Shown: piece after piece, positions 14,748 through 22,686 of the stretch
How the letters are laid out: every line of letters begins with the position of its first letter
Numbering within the stretch: the stretch's first letter is position 1
Source of the DNA: an uncultured Collinsella sp.
GTDB taxonomy: Bacteria > Actinomycetota > Coriobacteriia > Coriobacteriales > Coriobacteriaceae
Length of the DNA: 33,426 bases
Direction of reading: 5' to 3'
Assembly (NCBI GenBank): GCA_958423535.1
Contig: CATZRJ010000021.1
Location: 1 to 33,426 of the forward strand
Position numbers and translations under genes: made by a program
The notes under the pieces: model-generated
The model's input: the letters and a program-made list of their open reading frames with translations, nothing else
Database searches by the model: none
Told to the model about the DNA's origin: nothing

Positions 14748-16091
14748 TTACTTAAGCTCGGGCCAGAAATCCTTGTTGGCCTCGATGAGCTCGTCCAGGA
14801 TCTGCTTAGCAACGCTTGCCGAAGGAATGGTCTTGGAGAGCGTGAGCGCCTGCCAGAGCTTCTGGTAGCTGCCCTCGACCCAAGCCTGGACAACGAGCTT
14901 CTCGACGGAAACCTGCTGCTCCATCAGGCCCTTCTGGAACTGCGGGATCGGGCCCTGGCAGATCTTCTCAAAGCCGTTGGAGCCGACGATGCAAGGCACC
15001 TCGACCATGGCCGTCGGGTCGAAGTTGGGCACAGCACCATCGTTGGGGACAATCAGCAGGAAGCGCTCGAGCGTGTTCTCGGCCAGTGCGCAGGCAAGGT
15101 CGACGATGTAGTTGGCGTGTACGTCGGGCTCAAAGCCGCCGTCTTTAGCCGTACCCTTGGCGATGATGTCGCGGCAAGCGCCAAAGACCTTCTTCTCGCG
15201 GCCGTCCATAACCTCATTGGCGCGAGTGTAGTTGGGGTCAGACGTCTCGACGACATAGTCCGGGTACAGGTAATACTTGAGGTAGGTATTGGGAATCGTC
15301 TCGGGATCGACAGCATAGACATCCTTGGCCTTGCCGAAGGTGTGAATCCAGCTCTCCTCGACATGCTGCTCCTTACCGGCCTCGTGCTCGATGCCGTCCA
15401 GGTAGCCGTTCTTAGCCATGTGCTCCTTAATCTGCGGCATGAGGTCGTTGCCGTCCTTGTCGTAGATCTTGCTCCACCAACCAAAGTGGTTGAGGCCGTA
15501 GTAGCTATACTGCAGCTCGCGACGATCCTTGATGCCGCACATACGGCTCATCTTATCCATGAGGTCGATCGGCATGTCGCAGATGTTGATGATGCGGCTG
15601 TTGGGGCGCAGCACGCGGCAGGCCTCGGCGACGATGGCCGCGGGGTTGGAGTAGTTGAGCATCCAGGCGTTGGGGCTGTACTTCTCCATGTAGTCGAGGA
15701 TCTCGATGACGCCACCAATGGAGCGCATGCCGTAGGCGATACCGCCGGCGCCGCAGGTCTCTTGGCCAACGCAGCCGTACTTGAGAGGAATCTTCTCGTC
15801 GAGCTCACGCATAGCGTACAGGCCGACGCGGATGTGAGCAAGGACGAAGTCGGTCCCGGTGAATGCGGTCTCGGGGTCGGTGGTGTAGTTGAACTCAACC
15901 TCGGGGGCGTTCTCGTGGAAGTAGATCTCGCAGGCCTTGGCCACGATCTCCTGGCGCTCGGCGTTGTTATCGTAGAAGGTCACCTTGTTGACCGGAAAGC
16001 GGTCGCGCTCCTCAAGCAGCATCAGAGCGATGCCCGGGGTGAAGGTAGAGCCACCGCCGGCAATGGTCACGGCATAGTTTTTCTTGGACAT
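14748..16091 (-). CDS. glvA: 6-phospho-alpha-glucosidase, glycoside hydrolase family 4
   Basis: This 447-residue NAD+- and Mn2+-dependent hydrolase splits phosphorylated alpha-glucosides such as maltose-6'-phosphate to glucose-6-phosphate. The Rossmann fingerprint is YAVTIAGGGSTFTPG at the N-terminus. NICDMP (about residues 171-176) is the signature of the 6-phospho-alpha-glucosidase branch of GH4 and carries the metal-binding cysteine. GLNHFGW (about 202-208) carries the metal histidine. GAGGAGGAC precedes the ATG. It lies 155 nt downstream of the PTS permease in the same direction, with a hairpin between. Substrate (maltose, maltitol, isomalt or other) is not fixed by sequence. Confidence 0.92.
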   Translation of the reverse strand: MSKKNYAVTIAGGGSTFTPGIALMLLEERDRFPVNKVTFYDNNAERQEIVAKACEIYFHENAPEVEFNYTTDPETAFTGTDFVLAHIRVGLYAMRELDEKIPLKYGCVGQETCGAGGIAYGMRSIGGVIEILDYMEKYSPNAWMLNYSNPAAIVAEACRVLRPNSRIINICDMPIDLMDKMSRMCGIKDRRELQYSYYGLNHFGWWSKIYDKDGNDLMPQIKEHMAKNGYLDGIEHEAGKEQHVEESWIHTFGKAKDVYAVDPETIPNTYLKYYLYPDYVVETSDPNYTRANEVMDGREKKVFGACRDIIAKGTAKDGGFEPDVHANYIVDLACALAENTLERFLLIVPNDGAVPNFDPTAMVEVPCIVGSNGFEKICQGPIPQFQKGLMEQQVSVEKLVVQAWVEGSYQKLWQALTLSKTIPSASVAKQILDELIEANKDFWPELK

Positions 16092-16189
16092 GATGTCCTC
16101 CTCATTCTGGCCGCTTGCTCAATCCATCCCCGTACGCGGCCTGCACGGTTTGGAATTGTTACCTAGAAGTGGAGTTTTTTATCTCTAGA

Positions 16190-16227
16190 ATCGGCCTTGC
16201 GGTGCATACCGGCTCTGCAAGGCCGAT
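16190..16227 (-). terminator. Intercistronic hairpin between the PTS and GH4 genes
   Basis: ATCGGCCTTGC (16190-16200) pairs perfectly with GCAAGGCCGAT (16217-16227), starting 20 nt after the PTS stop. On the minus strand it is followed by TCTAGAG, not a T tract. It may be a weak terminator or an mRNA-stabilising structure setting the PTS:GH4 ratio. Confidence 0.55.
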
Positions 16228-16246
16228 TGTTTCGATGGACGATGGT

Positions 16247-17854
16247 TTACAGAAGACTCTCGAACTTCAGAAGACTCTCGAACTTCTCGCGAACCTGCGG
16301 GACGCTAAGGCCGATGATGACCTGGATTGACTGACCTTGGACCACCAAGCCATGCGTACCGATCGCCTTGAAGGAAGCCTCGGGTGCAACGACGCTCTTG
16401 TCCTTGACGTTAACGCGCAGACGGGTAGCGCAGTTCGTTACATCGATGATGTTATCCGTGCCACCGAGCAGATCGAGGATGTTCTCGGCAAGCACCAAGC
16501 GCTCATCATCTTTACTCTGGGCGGCCGATTTGCCAGCAGCACCGCCCTGCTTTTGCTTGTAGTCGGCCTTGGACTTGAGCTCGACCTCAACATCGTCATC
16601 CTCGCGACCGGGGGTCTTAAAGTCGAACTTGACGATCAGGAAACGGAAGACCACAACCCAAAGAGCGGTAAAGCACAGACCGACAAGGATGGAGATGGCG
16701 TACTGCAGACCGTGTGCGGCCCAAAGGGGCAGCCAGTCCCACGAGAGCATCGAGATGATGCCGCCGTCGAAGATACCCACGACGCCAAGGAGGTTTTGAG
16801 CCATGCAGCCAAGCGCTCCGAGCACGCAGTGGACGACGAACAGGCCGGGCGCGATGAACAGGAAGGTGAAGTCAAGCGGCTCGGTAATACCGCAAAGCAT
16901 AGCGGTAAGGGTGACCGGGATCAGCAGAGCCTTGACGCGCTGCTTGCGCTCGGGTTTGGCGGTCATATAAAACGCAATGGCGACGCCAAGCGAGCCGAAG
17001 ACCTTAGTCCAACCAGGGCAGGTATAGGCAGCCCAGGGTGCGGCATCCTTAAGAGCAACGCTCGGATCGGCAGCCAGTTGGGGCAGGATGTTAGCCCAAG
17101 CGGCAAAGATGCCGCCATTGACCGCCGCGTTGTCGTAATAGAACGGCGTATAGATAAAGTGGTGAAGGCCTGTAGGAATCAGCACGCGCTCGAAGAAAGC
17201 AAAGACGCCAACGCCGAACGTACCGGCGGAAAGGATGAATCCCTGGAAGGCGGAAATAGCAGCCTGAACATGCGGCCACACCAGGCAGGCGATAAGAGCG
17301 ACCGGAACCATAACGAAGAAACCGATCATATAGATGAACACGGAGCCCGAGAACACGCCCAGCCACTCAGGAAGTTCGGTGTCGAAGAACTTGTTATGCA
17401 GCATCGTGGCGATACCAGAGATAATGAGCGCGCCCATGATGCCCATATCAAGCGTTTTGATGCTTGCGATAGTGGCAAGACCAGTACCACTGCCCGCCTC
17501 GACAGAGTAGTCAACACCAAAGACAGGGCCCCACTGCCCCAAGATTGTGCTTACAAAGTAGTTGAAGGTAAGGTAGATGGCCAAAGCCTCCATGCAGCAG
17601 CGAGCGTTCTGCTTGTTCGCGAGCGAGATTGGCAACGCTACGCAAAACAGCAACGGCATCTGGTTAAAGAGCGTCCAACCACCCTGGAGCAGCACATTCC
17701 AGCAATCAAACCAAAGATGGCCCGCAGTGGCCATCTCGCCAAAGATCGCCTCGGTGGTAAACAACGTACCCAGGCCGACGACGATTCCGGAAAATGCGAA
17801 AAGAATTGCAGGCGTGTACATTGCACCGCCGAAACGTTGTATCTTTTGCATCAT
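16247..17854 (-). CDS. glvC: PTS alpha-glucoside transporter, EIICB
   Basis: This 535-residue membrane permease imports and phosphorylates an alpha-glucoside. The EIIC domain spans about 1-420, with many membrane helices (MYTPAILFAFSGIVVGLGTL, GLHHFIYTPFYYDNAAVNGG, CGITEPLDFTFLFIAPGLFV). A charged, Gln/Gly/Ala-rich linker follows, then an EIIB domain with the phosphorylated cysteine in DVTNCATRLRV. No EIIA domain is fused and none is nearby, so phosphate comes from an EIIA encoded elsewhere. The first of two adjacent ATGs (17854) fits AGGGGGA about 9 nt upstream. It leads the GH4 gene. The C-terminus ends in KFESLL twice, from an 18-nt tandem duplication. GntR-type dyads lie in the promoter region. 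Confidence 0.92.
   Translation of the reverse strand: MMQKIQRFGGAMYTPAILFAFSGIVVGLGTLFTTEAIFGEMATAGHLWFDCWNVLLQGGWTLFNQMPLLFCVALPISLANKQNARCCMEALAIYLTFNYFVSTILGQWGPVFGVDYSVEAGSGTGLATIASIKTLDMGIMGALIISGIATMLHNKFFDTELPEWLGVFSGSVFIYMIGFFVMVPVALIACLVWPHVQAAISAFQGFILSAGTFGVGVFAFFERVLIPTGLHHFIYTPFYYDNAAVNGGIFAAWANILPQLAADPSVALKDAAPWAAYTCPGWTKVFGSLGVAIAFYMTAKPERKQRVKALLIPVTLTAMLCGITEPLDFTFLFIAPGLFVVHCVLGALGCMAQNLLGVVGIFDGGIISMLSWDWLPLWAAHGLQYAISILVGLCFTALWVVVFRFLIVKFDFKTPGREDDDVEVELKSKADYKQKQGGAAGKSAAQSKDDERLVLAENILDLLGGTDNIIDVTNCATRLRVNVKDKSVVAPEASFKAIGTHGLVVQGQSIQVIIGLSVPQVREKFESLLKFESLL
16251..16286 (+). repeat. 18-bp tandem duplication in the last codons of the PTS gene
   Basis: AGAAGACTCTCGAACTTC occurs twice in a row (16251-16268 and 16269-16286). 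It adds one extra KFESLL to the permease C-terminus and keeps the frame and stop codon. It looks like a recent slippage event. Confidence 0.9.
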
Positions 17855-17999
17855 GACGGGGAATCCCCCTCTCTTCATTCGGAGCGACTGCGGTTTTGGC
17901 TTCACTCGAGACCGCAGACGCGCCGTTTGCGTGTACCTCGTGCAATAGGACGGGTGGGCCCGCTTCCCTGACTTCTTGCGCTTCTATTTTTATCATATC

Positions 18000-18167
18000 A
18001 CTTATCTAGACAAGTTAGCATTAATACTACGGTCGGTAAACGGTTGATTATTGGCTGTAAACGGTATATGTCCAGTATTTCGCCTGTTAAATCTGACATA
18101 GCTGATGGCTGCATTTCATTTTTCTTTTCTACTTGTCTAGATGTGCTTGTCTATATCTATAGACATG
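18000..18167. promoter_or_regulatory. GntR-type operators in the divergent sugar-locus promoter
   Basis: Three related dyads occur. ACTTATCTAGACAAGT (18000-18015) lies on the PTS side. ACTTGTCTAGATGTGC (18131-18146) and a 22-bp dyad CTTGTCTATA-TC-TATAGACATG (18146-18167) lie on the dehydrogenase side. The shared core TTGTCTAGA resembles operators of GntR/UTRA regulators such as DasR and TreR. The GntR gene two genes away is the natural ligand-responsive repressor. The DNA between (18016-18130) is AT-rich without a gene. Confidence 0.7.
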
Positions 18168-18175
18168 CCTATACT
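18147..18175 (+). promoter_or_regulatory. Promoter of the zinc dehydrogenase-GntR operon
   Basis: TTGTCT (18147-18152) and TATACT (18170-18175) are separated by 17 bp, about 37 nt ahead of the ATG. The -35 lies inside the 22-bp dyad, so repressor binding would exclude RNA polymerase. Confidence 0.65.
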
Positions 18176-18211
18176 TCATTACAACATTCACCGCCACGTT
18201 AAGGAGTCACC

Positions 18212-19237
18212 ATGAAAAGCGCGGTCTTCTATGGAAAGCACGACCTCAGAGTCGAGGAATCGGCAAAGCCGGCCGTGGGCAGGCGCGACGTTCTGATCAA
18301 CGTCAAAGCTTGCGGCGTCTGCGGTACCGACGTTCATATCTATGAAGGCGACAAGGGTGCAGCCGACGTTACCCCGCCCACGATCCTTGGTCATGAGTTT
18401 GCGGGCGTTGTCGAGGCCGTGGGCAGCGACGTCGCTGGCTTTAAGCCGGGCGATCGCGTGTGCATCGACCCAAACCATCCCTGCGGCTGCTGCGAACCCT
18501 GCCGCGACGGAATCAACCACTACTGCGAGCATATGACCGGTTACGGTACCACCGTTAACGGCGGCTTTGCCGAGTACTGCTCCGTCGATATGCAGCAAGT
18601 CTACAAGTTGGGCGATCACACCAGCTTTGAGCAGGGTGCTATGACCGAGCCCGTCGCCTGCTGCCTGCACGGCATCGATATGTGCAACATCAAGCCCGGC
18701 AGCACAGTTGTCGTTATCGGCGGTGGCATGATCGGTCTGCTCATGATGCAGCTTGCTAAAAACGCCGGCGCCACCAAGGTTGTCTTGCTCGAGCCTGTCG
18801 AAGGCAAGCGCGAGGTTGCGCTCAAACTCGGCGCCGACCTGGCAATTGATTCCATCCACGAGGACGTCCCGGCCCGCCTGAAGCAGGAGGGCGTCGGCAA
18901 CGTCGATGTCGTTATCGAGTGTGTTGGCAAGCCCGTCACCATCGAGCAGGCCATCCAGATCGCCGGCCACAAGGCTACGGTCATGATGTTCGGCCTCACC
19001 AAGCCCGATGAGACAATCACCGTCAAGCCCTTCGAGGTCTTCCAGAAGGAGCTTGTGCTCACCTCGTCCTACATCAACCCTTATACGCAGCGTCGCGCGC
19101 TCGAGCTCATCGACTCTGGCAGGCTCGACGTTTCCTCGATGGTCGCCAAGGTGGCTTCCCTCGACGAACTCGGCGCCATCCTGTCAGACCCAGCTCTGCG
19201 TGCCATGGGTAAATATATAATCGACCCCAGCAAGTAA
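18212..19237 (+). CDS. Zinc-dependent medium-chain dehydrogenase (sorbitol/polyol dehydrogenase-like)
   Basis: This is a 341-residue NAD(H) enzyme. Catalytic zinc ligands are C37 (CGVCGTD) and H61-E62 (GHE); structural zinc ligands are C91, C94, C97 and C105 (PCGCCEPCRDGINHYC). The Rossmann motif VVIGGGMIGLL sits near residue 170, with an acidic residue (LLEPVEG) at the end of the second strand, which favours NAD over NADP. It belongs to the sorbitol/L-iditol/threonine dehydrogenase group. AAGGAG precedes the ATG. It is divergent from the alpha-glucoside PTS and GH4 genes and followed by the GntR gene, which suggests oxidation of a polyol or sugar released by the GH4 enzyme (inference). Confidence 0.88.
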   Translation: MKSAVFYGKHDLRVEESAKPAVGRRDVLINVKACGVCGTDVHIYEGDKGAADVTPPTILGHEFAGVVEAVGSDVAGFKPGDRVCIDPNHPCGCCEPCRDGINHYCEHMTGYGTTVNGGFAEYCSVDMQQVYKLGDHTSFEQGAMTEPVACCLHGIDMCNIKPGSTVVVIGGGMIGLLMMQLAKNAGATKVVLLEPVEGKREVALKLGADLAIDSIHEDVPARLKQEGVGNVDVVIECVGKPVTIEQAIQIAGHKATVMMFGLTKPDETITVKPFEVFQKELVLTSSYINPYTQRRALELIDSGRLDVSSMVAKVASLDELGAILSDPALRAMGKYIIDPSK

Positions 19238-19302
19238 ATCGATTGACACCTGCGCGGACGGCCCTCATCCGTCGTTCGCGCACCCAGCTCTAGGAGACCG
19301 TC

Positions 19303-20058
19303 ATGGCGCGAGCCATCTTCCAAACTATTTATGACAACGTGAAGCAGTCGATTGACGACGGCACATACGCCTATCAGAGCTATCTGCCTTCGGAGACTGA
19401 GCTCACGCAGCTGTTTGACTGTTCGCGCATGACGGTCCGTCGCGCCATCTCGATGCTTGCGGCAGATGGCTACGTACTCCCCCAGCAAGGCAAGGGTATG
19501 CGCGTCATTCGCAACATCAGTGACGAGACGAGTCGTGGCGGCGGCGGACTCGAGACCTTTAAGGAAGTCGCAGCCAGCCGAGGCTTTGAGCTCAAGACAG
19601 TCACCACCGTCTTTGAGCTCCTCGTCTGCAGCAAGGCGCTCTCCAAGATTACCGGGTTTCCCGAAGGCTGCGAGCTCACGCGTGCCAAACGCATCCGTTA
19701 TGCAGACGGACAGGCCGTGTGCTCGGACGACTCCTATTACCTAAGCTCACAGGTACCGGGACTGACAGCCGAGATTGTCAACGATTCGATCTATCGTTAC
19801 CTCGAAGAAGACCTTGGCATTAAGATTGCCACGGGCAAACGCGATGTGACGATCGAGCACCCCACGCCCGAGGATGCGCGCGTGCTCGATCTCGATGACT
19901 TTAACGCGCTGGCCGTTGTGCGTGGACAGACCTACAACGCCGACGGCATCCTTATGGAATACACCGAGACCAAACAGGTTCCCGGGTTCTTTTTACTCCA
20001 TGAGACGGTTACCCGCCGCAATAACGGCAGCGGGACCCACCAAAGCAGCATGAACTAA
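19303..20058 (+). CDS. GntR-family (HutC/UTRA) transcriptional regulator of the sugar locus
   Basis: This is a 251-residue protein. The N-terminal winged HTH reads ARAIFQTIYDNVKQSIDDGT, then LPSETELTQLFDCSRMTVRRAISMLAADG-type sequence to about residue 62. A UTRA effector domain follows (ELTRAKRIRYADGQAVCSDD, VPGLTAEIVNDSIYRYLEEDLG, ALAVVRGQTYNADGILMEYT). UTRA regulators are usually released by a phosphorylated sugar, so a PTS product is the likely inducer. It lies 65 nt behind the dehydrogenase gene with TAGGAG before the ATG and is probably co-transcribed. TTGTCTAGA dyads at 18000-18167 are its probable targets. Confidence 0.92.
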   Translation: MARAIFQTIYDNVKQSIDDGTYAYQSYLPSETELTQLFDCSRMTVRRAISMLAADGYVLPQQGKGMRVIRNISDETSRGGGGLETFKEVAASRGFELKTVTTVFELLVCSKALSKITGFPEGCELTRAKRIRYADGQAVCSDDSYYLSSQVPGLTAEIVNDSIYRYLEEDLGIKIATGKRDVTIEHPTPEDARVLDLDDFNALAVVRGQTYNADGILMEYTETKQVPGFFLLHETVTRRNNGSGTHQSSMN

Positions 20059-20067
20059 CCATTTATT

Positions 20068-20139
20068 AGTTGCGGTGGAATAGTTCCTAGAATGGCCAGC
20101 TTAAGGGCAAAACAGGAACTATTCCACCGCAACTTTTTT
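20068..20139 (+). terminator. Long terminator hairpin after the GntR gene
   Basis: A 21-bp perfect stem pairs 20068-20088 (AGTTGCGGTGGAATAGTTCCT) with 20114-20134 across a 25-nt loop. Six T's follow the stem. It is unusually long for an intrinsic terminator and may be a repetitive element used as one. Confidence 0.85.
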
Positions 20140-20170
20140 GGCCGGCGGGGCAGTACCTGTCCCACCGGCC
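20140..20170. repeat. REP-like hairpin C (GGGACAGG family)
   Basis: GGCCGG and CCGGCC flank GGGGCAG and CTGTCCC with one mismatched position and a 3-nt loop. On the minus strand it reads GGTGGGACAGGTACTGCCCC. It shares the GGGACAGG(T/C)AC core with hairpins at 22604-22634 and 29944-29978. Confidence 0.6.
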
Positions 20171-20189
20171 ATCATTTACGCTCGTTCAG

Positions 20190-21443
20190 CTAGTCCGCGA
20201 GCTTCTCCACCTGATCGAGCATCTTGTCGAGCTTGGCCTTTGCCTCGGCCTTGACCTTCTCGGCCTCCTCGTGGGCCTTGGCCTTCTGAGCGGCCTTTTC
20301 CTCGGCCTCGGGATCGACGACGACCAGGTTGGATGCATCATGCTCAACCAACTTAAGCGCATGCTCGGGACACACCTTGACGCAAGCCCCGCAACCTAGG
20401 CAATACGTGGACTCCAGTGCAAAGCGACCGCTTCCCACCAAATCGCAGGCAAACGTGGGGCACACGTTGACACACTCGCCACACGACGTGCACTTGTCAA
20501 AATCGCACTCCGGCGTGCTCACCTGCATGTTCTGGGCAAGCTCGGGATGGTTTTGCAGCGTCGAGAGTACCAGCTGGCGCCCGTGCGTAAGCGTACGGCG
20601 CCGCTTGGTCGTCGTGGTGCCGCACATGGTGTTGAGCGTGCGCTCCAGCTGCGTAATCTGGTGACGGTGGGCCTTCAACTTCTGCGTCACCGAGGCCAGC
20701 GCCGCCGTCGCCGGATTGAGCTTGGTCACCGTCAGGCCCGTTGTACGGGCGATCTTTTCCATGTACTCTTTGCGCTCGTACTCGCGAAGCTTATGGCACT
20801 TGAGGCTCTTGGGGTCGACCTCCAGGCCCATGCCCGTACCGGCCCACTCCTCGGCAGTGGCGATGGCCTCGCCCAGAATATCCTCGCCACCGGTGTTGCG
20901 GCACTTATCGCACACGCCCAGTGGCAGGTAGACGCTCACGTTGGGATAGTCGGCCAGTACCGAGAACCAGGTCTCGGCCGTAATATCGCCCACACAGGCG
21001 ACGACGACCTCGTTTTCGCGCGGCATGCGCTTAAGGGCGCGCGTGCAGGTAACGTAGGCGGTCTCGTGGCTCGTAGCAGCAGAGACGATATCGTCATACA
21101 GGTTTTTGGGCGCCAGGCGCGGCGAGATGATCGCCTCGGTCGGACAGGCAGCGGCGCACAGGCCGCACTTGCGACAGGAGTCGAGGATCTCGATGGCGTC
21201 TTCCTCGACCTCGATAGCGTTGACCGGGCACACGTCCATGCACGCGGTGCAGCCGCTCTTTTCGTTTTTGCAGGTAAGGCACGGAATGGTGTTACCGCGC
21301 GGACGCTCCTTGTAGTCGGCAGGATTCCACTGCGGCGCCGACGGATCGAGTGCATCGGTCACACCGCCAAGCGGGTTTTTAAGAAAGTCGAAACCCTTGC
21401 TGATCTCGATAATGTCATCAAACAGATCGTGTTCCTGCGCCAT
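20190..21443 (-). CDS. Multi-cluster 4Fe-4S ferredoxin-domain protein of unknown role
   Basis: This is a 417-residue cysteine-rich protein. An N-terminal ferredoxin pair (about 38-95) includes GCTACMDVCPVNAIEVEEDA and CRKCGLCAAACPTEAI. A central domain carries VVVACVGDITAETWFSVLAD and LPLGVCDKCRNTGGEDI. A C-terminal ferredoxin pair (about 315-370) includes CDFDKCTSCGECVNVCP and YCLGCGACVKVCPEHALKLV. A highly charged Glu/Lys/Ala coiled coil (EKAAQKAKAHEEAEKVKAEA) forms the tail. Up to four 4Fe-4S clusters are possible. There is no signal peptide or membrane helix, so it is a cytosolic electron carrier or subunit. The ATG at 21443 follows GGGAGGGG. No partner oxidoreductase is adjacent; it is divergent from the hydroxyacid dehydrogenase. 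The partner is unknown. Confidence 0.82.
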   Translation of the reverse strand: MAQEHDLFDDIIEISKGFDFLKNPLGGVTDALDPSAPQWNPADYKERPRGNTIPCLTCKNEKSGCTACMDVCPVNAIEVEEDAIEILDSCRKCGLCAAACPTEAIISPRLAPKNLYDDIVSAATSHETAYVTCTRALKRMPRENEVVVACVGDITAETWFSVLADYPNVSVYLPLGVCDKCRNTGGEDILGEAIATAEEWAGTGMGLEVDPKSLKCHKLREYERKEYMEKIARTTGLTVTKLNPATAALASVTQKLKAHRHQITQLERTLNTMCGTTTTKRRRTLTHGRQLVLSTLQNHPELAQNMQVSTPECDFDKCTSCGECVNVCPTFACDLVGSGRFALESTYCLGCGACVKVCPEHALKLVEHDASNLVVVDPEAEEKAAQKAKAHEEAEKVKAEAKAKLDKMLDQVEKLAD

Positions 21444-21597
21444 GCGCGGCCCCTCCCTGAGCAGTGCAAACAAGCAAGTGATAATGATACGCTATCGGCC
21501 CACACCTCGGGCAAATTACACGCGGCGTATCTTTGCGGCAAATAGACCTACAATTTATTGCCAGCCTAATCGCCTAGGTTTATTGAGGAGTCACAAG

Positions 21598-22554
21598 ATG
21601 AAGATTGCCCTGATCGAGCCGCTGGGAGTTCCCGAGCAGACCATCGACGAGCTCTCTGCACCCCTTAAGGACGCCGGACACGAGTTTGTCTATTTCGATA
21701 CCAAAACCACCGATCCGGCCGAGCTCGCTCGACGCAGCGAGGGCGCCGAGGTCGTCATGATCGCCAACAACCCCTACCCCGCCGAGGTCGTCGCCGGCGC
21801 CGACGCGCTCAAGATGATCGCCGTCGCCTTTACGGGCATCGACCACGTGGGGCTTTCCGCCTGCCGTGAGCGCGGTGTTGAAGTTCGCAACTGCGCCGGC
21901 TACTCCGACGTTTCGGTCGCCGAGCTTACCCTCGGCCTGGCCATCGACGTGTTGCGCAAGGTGAGCGCCGCCGATGCCGCCGTCCGCACCGGCAAGACGA
22001 GCGCCGGCCTTATGGGCACCGAGATCTGCGGCAAGACCGTGGGTATTGTGGGTTGCGGCAAGATCGGCTGCGCCACGGCTCGACTCTTTAAGGCCTTTGG
22101 TGCCCGTGTGCTAGGCTATGCCCGTCACGAACATCCCGAGGCTGCCGAGGCGGGCATTGAGCAAGTCTCGCTCGAGCAGCTGCTTGCCGAGTCCGACATC
22201 GTGAGTCTGCACCTGCCCAACAACGACACCACGCGCAAGAGCTTTGGCGCCGAGCAGTTCGCTCAGATGAAGGACGGCGCCGTGTTTATCAACTGCGCCC
22301 GTGGCGCCATCGTGGACAATAACGCCCTTGCCCAGGCACTCAGCGACGACAAGCTCGCCGGTGCCGGCATCGACGTCTTTGATATGGAGCCGCCCATCCC
22401 CGCCGACTACGCGCTCGTCAACGCCAAGAACTGCATCTTCACGCCGCATGTGGGCTTCCTTACGCACGAGGCCATGCAGCGCCGCGCCAGGATCGAGTTC
22501 GACAACGTCGTCGCCTACGTTGAAGGCCGCGCGCAGAACGTTTGCGAGCTGTAG
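21598..22554 (+). CDS. D-2-hydroxyacid dehydrogenase (NAD-dependent)
   Basis: This 318-residue cytosolic enzyme interconverts 2-hydroxyacids and 2-oxoacids. The NAD-binding GCGKIG motif lies in KTVGIVGCGKIGCATARLF (about 146-164). Catalytic Arg lies in NCARGAIVD, Glu in DVFDMEPP and His in TPHVGFLTHEA. GAGGAG stands 7-8 nt before the ATG at 21598; the frame is open upstream into the divergent promoter but without a start of comparable quality. Whether the substrate is glycerate, lactate, phosphoglycerate or another acid is not clear. It is shorter than SerA and lacks an ACT domain, so it is not a classical phosphoglycerate dehydrogenase. Confidence 0.9.
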   Translation: MKIALIEPLGVPEQTIDELSAPLKDAGHEFVYFDTKTTDPAELARRSEGAEVVMIANNPYPAEVVAGADALKMIAVAFTGIDHVGLSACRERGVEVRNCAGYSDVSVAELTLGLAIDVLRKVSAADAAVRTGKTSAGLMGTEICGKTVGIVGCGKIGCATARLFKAFGARVLGYARHEHPEAAEAGIEQVSLEQLLAESDIVSLHLPNNDTTRKSFGAEQFAQMKDGAVFINCARGAIVDNNALAQALSDDKLAGAGIDVFDMEPPIPADYALVNAKNCIFTPHVGFLTHEAMQRRARIEFDNVVAYVEGRAQNVCEL

Positions 22555-22560
22555 GCAAAC

Positions 22561-22604
22561 GAGGGCGGGGCAAAACCTCATCGCAGGCCTACCCCGCCCT
22601 CTTT
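22561..22604 (+). terminator. Terminator of the hydroxyacid dehydrogenase gene
   Basis: GAGGGCGGGG (22561-22570) pairs with CCCCGCCCTC (22592-22601) and is followed by TTT. It starts 6 nt after the stop codon. Confidence 0.8.
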
Positions 22605-22634
22605 GGTACAAAGTAACCTGACCCCTTTGCACCA
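22604..22634. repeat. REP-like hairpin B (GGGGTCAGG family)
   Basis: TGGTACAAAG (22604-22613) and CTTTGCACCA (22625-22634) pair with one mismatch. The minus strand reads CAAAGGGGTCAGGTTACTTTG. It is the second member of the hairpin set at 20140 and 29944. Confidence 0.55.
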
Positions 22635-22637
22635 TAG

Positions 22638-22674
22638 CAAAAAGGGGCAAAGCCATCTGCCGGCTTTGCCCCTT
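22638..22674 (-). terminator. Terminator of the glycerol dehydrogenase gene
   Basis: A 13-bp stem pairs AAGGGGCAAAGCC (22642-22654) with GGCTTTGCCCCTT (22662-22674). On the minus strand it continues into TTTTTGC. It ends 12 nt before the gldA stop codon region. Confidence 0.85.
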
Positions 22675-22686
22675 CCTTAGCTTGAT

